A DNA stretch of 64,000 nt from Macrobrachium rosenbergii. Taxonomy: Eukaryota; Arthropoda; Malacostraca; Decapoda; Palaemonidae. The notes below the pieces were generated by a model. That model saw only the letters and a program-made list of their open reading frames with translations, searched no databases and was not told the origin of the DNA. Every line of letters begins with the position of its first letter. Position 1 is the first letter of the stretch. The stretch is from positions 70,247,220 through 70,311,219 of the forward strand of contig NC_089788.1 in NCBI RefSeq assembly GCF_040412425.1, written 5' to 3'. This document shows, in pieces, positions 33,793 through 45,700 of this stretch. The translations under genes were made by a program, and so were the position numbers.

Positions 33793-36700
33793 CTGAAAAG
33801 GTAGATGGAAAAAAAAAATCAATGATTATGTAACAAATTGTTATTGGAAAGTTTCTAAATGTAACAAATTCTTACTGGAAAGTTTCTAAAACTGACAATG
33901 AAGCCAATAAAATAGCAAACTGCAAAACATTAACACACTTTTTGGGAAAACAACATGCACAATTTCAATGGACCTAAACAGACAAATAATATTTTCCCCA
34001 TAATATGCATAACTTAGTAGGCAGTAATTAAAACACAAGAATCAAGGTTCCAATAAAAATATAGTGTACCCTGCACTCAAGCAAGAGGAGTCCATGAGTG
34101 AGAAACCACCTGCCTAAAGTGTACCTTGTGCAGCATCCCTTCCACACTTTCTGCTTCTCATTTTTCATTCATTTACTTTGGTTGCCTCACACCTTAAGTG
34201 TCCAACTTCCTTCCCTTTACTTTTCTCCAATTTTTCATCTCTCACTAAAGATGAACTGCTTTGGACAAGGACCAATGTCAGAATATGCAACACTGTGTTC
34301 TTGTTAAATTGCTAAATAAAAATGAAACAATGTTACTCATGCATAGTACTGGTCAGAGATGGCTGAATACAACTGGCCTGATGATAAAAATTCCAGTATA
34401 AAAGAAGCGGTTGCTCTCGGAAAGCTAAAGTACATGAGAAAAATTCATCACAAAAAAAGAGTCTAAACATCAAACTTTGAAAATTACGCAGCATGCAGCC
34501 AGAGTAAACTAAAGAAAGAAAAGAAAACTGCACTCAGAGTACACATACCTCTAACAAATTCAAACCCCTATGAGCGTATCATATACTGTTACTGATCAGA
34601 AACAGTTTTGTGTCCAGATCAAAATGAAACCTTATAAGTCATGACAAGTCATAACCTCCACTTGATTTCTTTGCAAGAATAATTATTATGTATTAAATTT
34701 GGTCACAAAAATCAATATTAATGGTGCAATCCACTTCCCAAAAGTTACATTTTACGAATAGAACTTACCTGGCAGTTATATATATATAGCTTAATCCCTG
34801 TCGAACCGGCAGATTTTTCAAAACTCGCGGCAACCGCCGAATGGTAGGTGTCCGATAGGTGGTTAACAACCCTTATCGGGTGGTAGCTGGAATCATTCCG
34901 TTTTCAGTTCCTCAGATTATCTCTGCCGTTTGGACCGACAACATTGTTGTTGGTTCTCCGTCGGGTTTTTCGCCGCTTCCTAGGTCGCTGTGTTGACCTT
35001 TTATTGGTGACGTATTTTGACCTTTGGATTGGCAACGCTTTTGTGGCTTGTTTGGATTTATTCTTTGACTGTTCTTGGATAAGATGTCTGATCCTAAGTT
35101 TTTTCGAGTATGTGTGAATGAAGAATGTAAGGTTAGGTTGCGAAAGCTTGGTGGACCCTCACACTGTTTGTTTAGGGTGCAGGGTTTTGAGTGTGCCTTG
35201 GATAAAAGATGTAAAGAATGCGAGGATTTGGATGAAAAGAAATGGATGGAAATGAAACGCTATGTGCGTAAATTAGAGATGGATAAGTTACGGAGGGCTT
35301 CTAAATCTAAATCTAGGTCTGTGAGTGATGTTAGCCTAGACATTTCTTTTAACCCTTCTATTCCTAAATCACCCTTAGAAGTAGATCCTTCTCCCGAGGT
35401 GGTAACCCCGCTCCTTCTACAGGAACTGTATCTGCTGTTATGGACCCTCAGTTCGCCAGGATGGCGGCTGAGATGAAAGAGTTAAAGGATCAACTTGAAG
35501 CCTTGAAGAAAGGTAAGAGTGCAAGTGAAGTTTGTGATAGTGTTTGTGCTAGTGCAGTGGAGGTGGCGACTGATCGACCCTGTCATGCCCCTAGATCTAG
35601 ACCCTACCAAGCTCCCAGGACCTAGGGAGAAGGTATGTCGACGATCGTAAGGGGGTGAGAGGGGACGTATTCTCGGTCAGCCGTCGCCTCAAAGCAGTCC
35701 TGTTGCTTTTTCCCAGGCTGCTTATGACCGCCACAGGAAAGGCGTGTCGGAAGAGCTTGCGTCTTCTCCTAGCCCCTCTCCTAGACGTAGATGGCAGTTT
35801 GAGGATTGAGACCGACCAAAGAAGATGGTTGCAGCAAGAGGTTCAACCCCGGACTCGCTCTCCCTTTCGGTGCGTGGAGCTCCCTGAATCTTTGTTTCCG
35901 GACGACGACCGAAACGCCTCTCCAGCAAAAAGGTCAAGACCTTTTCGAATGCTCTCCTCTCGCTGTTCGGAGGAGGAGAGTTCTCTTCTTTCTGCTTCCG
36001 GAGAATTCTCGAGGAATCCTTCTCCTGCTCCCAGCTTGTCTCGACAACCTTCTCCCTCGGATCCTCAGGATGCAGCTGCTGCGGCTAAATCATTTATGAC
36101 CGTCATGCAAGGCCAATTGGCTTCGCTCGTTCAGGCCTTTAGTCGTCCTCCCCATGCAGTCGGTCAGGCGTAAGGACTCAAGTTACCAGTGAAAAGATCT
36201 AGAAGGGAGTCCCCTGCTGAAGTTTCTCCTAGGGATAAGAGAGAACTGGATCCCTCTCCCGTTCGAGTCAACAAGGGGCGCTCTTCTGGCCTGGAACATA
36301 AGAATCTTTTCGTTTCTCCCAAGCAAAAACCTCAGGGTTCTTCTCCTGAGGCTCGACTCTTCTCCTCTCCACGCCTTAAACGACAGGAATTTTCTTCCTC
36401 TCTCGGGAACGCACTTCCTTTGTTCAGCAAGATTACGACCTCGGTTCTCCAGGGAGGAAAGAACGCAGCGGACTTCCTCGACGCCAGGACGCATGCGCCT
36501 CTCGACGCCAGGACGCATCAACTCTCGGCGCCAGGGCGTATCCAATGCTCGGCGCCAGGGCGCTTCCAGCTCGCGATACCAGGACGCATCCAGCTCTCGA
36601 CATCGGGATTCTTCTAGGGCTGTTTGTCAGGACGCAACCAGCTCTGCGCCGCCAGGGCGTAACCAACTCGCCGCCAGGACGCTTTGGCGATTTCGTCCTC

Positions 36701-39700
36701 CCGGGTACACTACAGCGGGAAGAGAAGGAGACAGAGTTGGAAGGAATGCATGATTTGGAAGGCGTTTCAGAGGACGAAGATAAACCTTCTAATGCGGCTG
36801 ATGACTATAAGGTTCTTTCTCGCTCTCTTTGGAGCTGTATGGTGAGGAGTTTAAGCCTGCTGCTCCTCGTTCTCCTCAGTCCCAGTTTAACAGGAAGAAA
36901 TCGAGGAAGCAGTCAGCCTTTATTAAAATGAAGCTTTCCATTTCTGCTAAGAAGGCTCTGACCAGGATTGATAACTGGCTTAAGGAGCGTAGGCAAGCAG
37001 TTAAGTCCTCCTTCTCTTTTCCTCCAACTAGGCTTGCTTCGAAGGCGGGCATGTGGTATGACACTGGAGAAGCTCTGGGCCTGGGAGTACCTGCCTCCTC
37101 CCAGGGGGACTTCTCTGGTTTAGTAGACTCTTCCAGAAGACATGCCCTTAACTCAGCTAAGGTGATGTGGTCTATGACGGAACTAGACCATCTCATTAAA
37201 GGAATTTTTAGGTCTTTTGAAGTGTTCAGTTTTTTAGACTGGTCTGTTGGAATCCTATCCAAGAAGATGGAAACCATGCAGGCTACGGGAATTGAAGACC
37301 TTTCCAGTATTATGGCCTGTATGGATAAGGCTCTGAGGGATGGAGCAAATGAGATGACTTCTCTTTTCACTGCAGGGATTTTGAAGAAGAGGGCTTTGTT
37401 ATGTTCCTTCACGTCAAAATCTACTACAGTCGCACAGAAGGCGGAGCTCCTTACGCCCCTCTCGGAGCATTTGTTTCCGGAGTCCTTGGTCAGGATATTT
37501 CTCTGACTCTGGCACATAAAGCTACACAAGATTTACTTTCTCGCTCGGCTAGGAGGTTTCCTCGGTAATTCCTCCAGCTGCCAAAAGGAGGAAAAGAGAG
37601 TTCAACAGCCCTTTCGGGGCAGAGTTCCTTCTAGATCTGATTTCAGAGGAAAAAGACAAGAAACAGGGGTAGAACTAGCAGAAGGACGTTTAGAACACGC
37701 TCTAGAAATTGAAACACAAGTCCTCCAGACAACAGTAGGAGCAAGACTGTCTCTATTTTGGCAGGCTTGGGAAGCAAGAGGCGGACAACTGGTCTCTCTC
37801 AGTCATCAGGAAGGATACAAGATCCCTTCTCGAGGAAAACCGCCACTTTCAACAAAGCCACTAGCCCTAGTGGCTCAATACTCGAACGCATTGAAACGAG
37901 GGCACTCCTGAATCTAGTAGACCAGATGTTGGAGAAAGGAGCGATAGAACCAGTTTTGGAACTAGGATCCCCAGGGTTCTACAATCGTCTGTTTTTAGTG
38001 CCCAAGAGTTCGGGGATGGAGACCGGTCCTGGATGTCAGCGCATTGAACGGTTTTGTGGAGAAGACCAAGTTTACCATGGAGACTACTCAGTCTGTGCTG
38101 GCAGCAGTCCGTCCAGGGGACTGGATGGTATCCCTGGACCTGCAGGACGCTTACTTTCATATTCCCATCCACCCGACTTCAAGGAAGTTTTGAGGTTTGT
38201 GATCCAGGACAAATGCTTCCAGTTCAAAGCTCTTTGTTTCGGCCTCAGCACAGCTCCTCAAGTGTTCACCAGAGTAATGTCAAATGTGGCAGGATGGCTT
38301 CATCAAGAAGGGATAAGAGTATCCCTGTACCTAGACGACTGGCTGATAAGGTCCCAGTCGAAGAACAGGTGTCTGGAGGACTTACACAAGACGTTTATGA
38401 TTGCTCAGGATCTGGGTCTCATTATCAACAAAGAGAAGTCTCAGATCGAACCGAGTCAGACGATTCTTTATTTGGGGATAGTTCTGGACTCAGCTCGTTT
38501 TTGGCTTCTCCTCACAAGAAAGACAAATCAAGTGCCTCGAGAAGGTTCAGTATTTCCTGGGAGGCAGAAGTGCTCGGCGAGGAGTGGATGAGTTTGTTGG
38601 GCACCCTCTCCTCCCTCGAGAAATTTGTCTCTCTGGGAAGGTTGCACCTCAGGCCTCTTCAACACTTCCTTTCAAGAATCTGGGACAGGAAGAATCAGGA
38701 GGACTCATTTTCCTTCGACATTCCAGCAGAGATCAAGAAACATCTGAGTTGGTGGCTGAACCCGTCGATCTTAGGGGAAGGAATCTCCCTACGCAGAAAG
38801 AACCCAGACCTAGTGTTGTTCTCAGATGCTTCGGAGTCGGGATGGGGAGCAACACTGGGGAACAAGGAAGTTTCAGGCTCTTGGGAAGAGGGACAAATCG
38901 GATGGCACATCAACAGGAAAGAGTTGATGGCCATCTGGTTAGGTTTAAAAGCCTTCAAAGAATCTGTCGCATGGGAAAGTAGTAGAAGTGAATTCCGACA
39001 ACACCACGGCTCTTGCGTATATCAGCAAACAAGGAGGGACTCGTTCTTTACCTCTTTCTGAAACAGCAAGAGAGCTCCTTCTGTGGACAAAAGACCACAG
39101 GGTGGAGCTTTTGACGAGATTCGTGCAGGGGCAGAAGAATGTAAGAGCAGACATGCTCAGCAGAAGAGGGCAAGTTCTGCCCACGGAATGGACTCTCAAT
39201 CTTCAAGTTTGCCAGAAACTGTGGAGTTTATGGGGGAGGCCTTCAATAGACCTCTTCGCCTCCAGCCAGAACAAGAGGATCCCGAACTACTGCTCTCTAG
39301 TCCCGGACAGAGAAGCAATAGCAGTAGACGCCTTCTTGATGGACTGGACGGGGATGGACACTTATGCGTTCCCTCCGTTCAAAATAATCAATCTAGTAGT
39401 CAAGAAATTCGCCCTCCTAGATTCAGGAAGAATGACCCTGGTAGCCCCCTTTTGGCCAGCAAGAGAGTGGTTCACAGAGGTAGTGGAGATGTTAGTGGAC
39501 TTTCCGAGAAGTCTTCCCCCAAGTCCAAGGCTTCTCAGACAGCCCCACTTCGAGAGGTATCATCAAAACCCTCGCTCTTCAACTGACTGCATTCAGACTA
39601 TCGAGAAGCTTGTCAGAGCGAGAGGATTTTCAGCTCAAGCTGCAAGAGCTATCGCCAGAGCGAGGAGGGTCTCTTCACAGAGAGTTTACCAATCAAAGTG

Positions 39701-42700
39701 GGAAACCTTTAGATCTTGGTGTAAGCAGCATAAGGTTTCCTCAACCACTACCTCTGTGAGCCAAATAGCTGATTTTCTCTTGTCCCTCAGGCAAGATTCT
39801 AAGCTGGCCTTATCCACCATAAAAGGATACAGAAGCTTGTTGTCTACCGTCTTTAGGCACAGAGGCATTGATTTGTCTCAAGATAGAGACTTGAGAGACC
39901 TTTTAAAGTCTTTTGAAACAACGAAGCAGACTTTGAGACCCCCGTCCTGGAATTTGGATGTGGTTTTGAAGTTCTTGTGCAACAGGAAGTTCGAACCCAT
40001 CTCTCAAGCAACCCTGAGAGACGTAACAAAGAAAACTCTTTTCCTTCTCGCTCTTGCTACAGCGAAAAAGGGTTAGCGAGATTCATGCTATTCAGAAACA
40101 AGTAGGCTTCAATCGTAATGGAGCAATATGCGCATTAAGGCTTGACTTCCTTGCTAAGAATGAGAACCCTTCCAAACCCTGGCCGGGAACGTTTGAGGTT
40201 CCTAACCTCACTGATTTAGTGGGCCAAGAGGAGGAGAGACTACTCTGTCCAGTTAGAGCCCTCAAGGCTTATATTTCCAGGACAAAGGACGTAAGAGGTT
40301 CTTCCAGTTCCTTGTGGTGTTCAGTGAAGGATCTCAAAGCCCCTCACGAAGAATGCGTTATCATTCTTTTTGAGGGGGAGACAATAAGAGAAGCTCACCT
40401 TTTATGTGAAGAGGAGAACTTTGGTTTGTTGAAGGTGAAGGCTCACGAAATAAGAGCCATTGCAACTTCTCTGGCTTATAGAAAGAATATGTCAGTTAAA
40501 CAAATTATGGAGGCCACTTTTTTGGAGAAGTGACTCTGTTTTCGCTTCTCATTACCTCAGAGAGGTAAGAGTGGATTATGAGAAATGTTATGCCTTGGGC
40601 CCATATGTAGCTACAGCTTTGGTATTGGGTAAAGGAGTGACTGCCTCCCTCAACCTTAACTTTTGTTTGGGATACCTGTAATTGGGTTGGTGTTTTTTTA
40701 TGGTTGTCTGAGGAAGCTTCCTTGTGGGAAAAGCAACCCCAGTCTAACTAGATAGGTGTATATCTAGTCTGCAAGGTTAGGTGGTTCGATTGAGTAAGGT
40801 TACAGGTAATAGAAGGGGAATAGGAAGTACAGAAGTCTAGTCACGTTGCTGGTCTCACCCCGCTTGACAGACTCGATTGAGTTGTTTCAGTATAACAGGT
40901 CTTCACCTGACTGGCGCTCCTAAGGGAAAGCGGCTCAAGAGGCAGGAACCTTTGAAGTCAGCTACCTTAGCAGGTAAGGAATCAAGGTGTTTACCTACAA
41001 CTTTTAGTTGTTTCCCAACAATGTTGGCTGTCTTTCACCCTCCTCCAAATGTGTGAATCAGCTATATATATATAACTGCCAGGTAAGTTCTATTCGTAAA
41101 ATGAAGTTTTTATGATAAAACAAAAGTTTTATGAATACTTACCTGGCAGTTATATATATATTTTAAATCCCACCCTCCTCCCCTCAGGAGACAGGTCGGG
41201 CAAGAGATGATCTGAGGAACTGAAAACGGGAATGATTCCAGCTACCACCCGATAAGGGTTGTTAACCACCTATCGGACACCTACCATTCGGCGGTTGCCG
41301 CGAGTTTTGAAAAATCTGCCGGTTTGACAGGGATTAAGCTATATATATATAACTGCCAGGTAAGTATTCATAAAACTTTGTTTTATCATAAAAACTTCAT
41401 TTTATACTTCCCAAAGACTAATCACTTGTTGGTCACAAGGCCCAAATTTGCTAAGGTTTTCATGAAAATTTGCACGTTACTTTTTGGGTGATCTTGCCAA
41501 CAACAAACAATTGAACTAAAAATTACAAAATTGACAGGCATAACATAAAAAACATATCACATTCTGGCTGCATATTTATGCTTGTTGCAGTAAATGTAGA
41601 TACCATCGGAGTGAACATGATTAATTGCTAAAACAGCAGTGCAGTATTGTCCTAAACAAGAAATATGCTACAGCCCAAGTAAGATTAGGAAAACACTAAA
41701 ATCACAAAAAATCCCAAATACTAGTATTGTGATTGGCTGTCACTGTCAAGCACTATGTCACAACCAAAACAAGGAATTAATATCACAGTAAAAAATCTAT
41801 ACAGTACTGTCAGATTCATAAAAAAAAATGAATTATTAATTTTAATTCCATTAATCATACATAGTCTGTCATCCATACAATAGATCCCAGTGCCTATCAA
41901 GATTGACAAGCCTTCACTGCACACTGCCCAGATCTAACACCTTAATTACTCATTCTTTCATGTGACTTGATGCTGCCAAAGTCGCCATTGTGTTGGTCTC
42001 CCAGGATATAGCTTTCTAGTAATTCAACCATTATGCCTTCATTTGTTATCATCCACTTCATTTTGTGTTCATTTCTTTCAATGTGTGCATCTTGGCTTGT
42101 AAACTACAATTACTGTACATGTTTATGTAATTCAGGACTGACACTTCACTTGCTCCATTCACTGTAATCCCATTTACAACTGCCTTTTATTAATAATTTT
42201 AAAGCTTTTCATGGTCTCATCTTCAGGGGAAATTTTTACTGTGTATCTTCAGGTAATGTTTTCCTTTGGCTCAAGATTTTTCAGTAATATAATCTCATTC
42301 TTTGATAACCTATAATTGCATTGTTTCATCTTGCAGACCCAGTTCACAGTAACCAGTCGACTTGGTACCTCTGTTTATGCTACTTAGCATGTTAATTTTT
42401 CTTGGCTGGTAATTGCTTACAAGTATTTTCTGAATCCCGATGGCTGCATCTTAAAAATTGTGTAATTTTTCATTTGGATTTGAACTTTAGTACAGTATGT
42501 GAAATCCAATTACATCATATGGATTTATGAGTTTGTGGCTTTAAGGCTTAGTGATTGTGGGAAATTAGTGTTTCCCAACCACTCTTTGTTTGTCTACAAC
42601 AAAGCCCACTGCTTACATGGACAACACATACCCTTTACGGCCTCTCATAATTTACTACTTCAATGAGGTATACCTTCACTGCAGCACAGGAACTTACATC

Positions 42701-45700
42701 ACCATCCTCTGCCACCAGTTTTAGGCACGACAAGTGAGGCAGTCACAAAGGTGTTTCATGGAAATGTATTTTATGCAAAGAAGCCCTAACAGGACCTCTC
42801 TCACTGCCTGGGATTCCCTTGCCCCTGAAGGAGTAAGCCACTCAGCACCCTCTTTCTGTGGATAAGATGACTACACAGGCAATACTGCAGTCCCAGGTGA
42901 GGGCATCAACCATGTATATGTATGCCTGTTTACTTGTGTCACCACCAAAGCTACGATCCTTGAAGTCTGTACGACCATGGTACCCATGGAGTTTGTCTGC
43001 AAGCTAAGACAACATGCCAGTCATCACAGTCTCAAGTCCTTGTGTTGGACAATGTGCTAGTCATCACAGTCTGAAGTCCTTGTGTTGGCAAGCATGCTAG
43101 TCATCACAGTCTGAAGTCCTTGTGTTGGACAGCATGCTAGTCATCACAGTCTGAAGTCCTTGTGTTAGACAACATGCCCACTTTTACCGTCCATGACTTC
43201 TCAAAGGAATTCATTCTGGACCCACAGGTATACAAGTTCCTGACAAAGGACATCTCATCATATTGTAGCATTCCTACAGCACCCCCAGATGGAGAGGGAG
43301 GGGGTTCTATAACTGATTCATAGTGTATAAAGATGAGTCTTTGCAAGATCTTGCAAGAAATCACACACTGAAGATAACTTGCATTTTCTACATATTCCTG
43401 TACAAACCTAAAATCTTGTATATGGTGACAGCTGGTTCAGTTGTTGACGCTTGGTAAAAATTTATTTAACTCTTGGCAGGTAGGTGACAGGTGGGGTACT
43501 ATTTGCTAACCTAACTGTCAACCCTACATTTTCTTTGGCATACAGGGGCAAAGCATGATTACAAGCTGGGATTGCGATAATGATGAAAGACTTAAGGTTT
43601 GTTTATTTTGGGAAAGATACAAAAGGCCAAAGACCTTTCTAAGGAGAATTCCTGGGTCACCTAAGGCTGACTAGAGAAAACACCAGCAACCACCCCAGCC
43701 AGAAAATGCAGAGCAAAAGAATAAGTTAATGCTGGAGTCCAACAACCTATACAGAAGGGATTGCAAGTGTATGCCTACGATTACCATCCGTGAAATAGGA
43801 TGACAAGTGCAGATATTCCCCTACCCTCTTAATAAATCCCAACCAATGGTCAAAAGTACGAAGAGCTGGAAGAATGTAATTCCTTTGGAAGACCAAGAAT
43901 ACCTGGTAACAAACACAAGCCTGATGAAGGAAGAGAACAAGATAGAATGTGTAGAGGAAGAGCTTATGCACTTCATCCCTTCAACTACGATACCTTCCCA
44001 ACAACTCATCATTATTCAAGGATAAAGAAGATTTAGCAGCCCACTGATCAGCCAAACAAGGAAGGGACCAATCTGAACCTTCCATGGAAATCTTGCTGAA
44101 GGTTAATCATGAACTCTCATGACTAAACCTACAGCTTCTCCAGAAGCTTTAGTCCCAGGAAGGGATCACAGACCAACATCTCTACAACAGAAGAAAGGGA
44201 ATCCCAAAGGATAATCCTGAGGAGAAGACTCTAGACACCAAATACGGCCCCAACCTTTCTTCAGCAGTCTGAAGACCGAGAAGGACGGAGGGACTACGAG
44301 AAAGAGGCAGTAACCCACAGAGAAGCACTCATCTGGAGAACATTACATGAATGATCCACCCCTTCTGAAGAAGAAAATATTACTCTCATAAAAAGATAAC
44401 TTATGTGAGGTTAGGTTCCAGAACCCCTCGCGTAAGGAGAAGATTCGCAGAAGTTTGGTACAGTCTCTAAAAATGCTAATAAATGCTTATTTCTAGAGTT
44501 TAAACACTAAATATGACCCTAATCATGGTCCCAAAATATTAAGCTAACTTTTAAATGAAATTAAAGTTACTGTAATTTCATTTAAAATTAGCTTAATACA
44601 TTACTCTTAAAAAAGAAATATATGGCTGACGTAAAAATAGAGTACAGTATCGTAATGTGTACTGTAAGTGCCACACTAGCACATTTACAGTAGGTACGTA
44701 CATATACTAATGTTACCCCTAAGTCATGGGATGCCATTTTATTTTCACTCACAGAGTAAAAGACGTTTTCTTTGCGTCACTAGGTAAACCTCTTAAGTCA
44801 CAGTCATAACGAAGGTACAATTCAATAAAACGATGAAGTATATCTTAGTTTAACCAGACCACTGAGCTGATTAACAGCTCTCCTAGGGCTGGCCCGAAGG
44901 ATTAGATTTATTTTTACATGGCTAAGAACCAATTGGTTACCTAGCAACGGGACCTACAGCTTATTGTGGAATCCGAACCACGTTATAGCGAGAAATGAAC
45001 TTCCGAACCACGTTATAGCGAGAAATGAACTTCTATCACCAGAAACAAATTCCTCTTGTTCTTCACTGGCCGGTCGGAGATTCGAACTCGCGACCAATAG
45101 AGAGGTAGCTGAGAACGGAACCCGCTCACCCAGCGAGGAACTAATAAAACGATGAAAGCGCACGTAATGTTCATAGAGGGTACAGATAAAATTCAATCAA
45201 TTTAAAATTAGTATGTACTGTACAGGTAGAGACACACAGAGATATAAGTTGTAAAAATACGTGTGAGCACTAACTACAAGAGAGAGAGTGTGTTTCTGCA
45301 GGGGTATCATCTTTGAAAATTGCAGTAACTTTGCGACTGGGTATCACATCTTGTAAAAGTACACTAACTGTATGTGCTGTAATTACCTTTGTATCACATT
45401 TATGCATGTTAAAAAATAAAAATAAGGCACTTTTCATATAGATTTTACACACAAAAGTATGAAAACTTACAAATTACTTCAAAAATTAAACATAAACACT
45501 TCTGCAGGGTTTCTCGAGGATTTTGCAAATGTCGCGTCTGTGAAAAAACTGCGTACGCCACTTAGTTAGGTTCCAGTGAAAAGTTCGCGTCTGTGAATTT
45601 GTGCAACTCGAAGAGCGTAAGATCGAGGTATTACTGTAAATGTTTTCTGGCAAAACAAACTCGAAGTTTTTCAGATACTTAATCTGTGGTAAAGTGCATA

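Larger units (their letters stand above)
34749..41404 (+). mobile_element. DIRS-type tyrosine-recombinase retrotransposon, nearly full length, coding-defective
   Basis: This 6.66-kb element has inverted terminal repeats (34764-34924 against 41203-41365, near identical), an internal complementary region next to the right end (41060-41162), and a gag-like region, RT, RNase H and a tyrosine recombinase in the usual DIRS order. Its two ends share the direct word CATTTTA (34749-34755 and 41398-41404). The same word occurs once, reverse-complemented, at the centre of the internal complementary region. Several frameshifts break both gag and pol, so it is not autonomous as read. It lies in the intron of the C7orf50 homologue in the opposite orientation. 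Confidence 0.93.
44393..45640 (-). mobile_element. Tigger-like non-autonomous relic interrupted by a SINE
   Basis: The right edge (about 45616-45640), read on the - strand, is TACAGTAATACCTCGATCTT followed by ACGCTCTTCGAGTTG, the style of a pogo/Tigger terminal repeat. The left edge contains GTTAGGTTCCAGAACCCC and CGCGTAAGG, and the GTTAGGTTCCAG word recurs near 45568. No transposase is visible. A complete SINE with its own target duplication sits inside (44838-45142). The outer boundaries are approximate. Confidence 0.45.

Noticed and set aside
36876..37529. Long - strand open frame of 217 codons
   Set aside because: It is the antisense of the intact gag-like segment of the DIRS element.
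43011..43179. CRISPR array
   Set aside because: The 40-bp units are contiguous with no unique spacers, and the DNA is eukaryotic.
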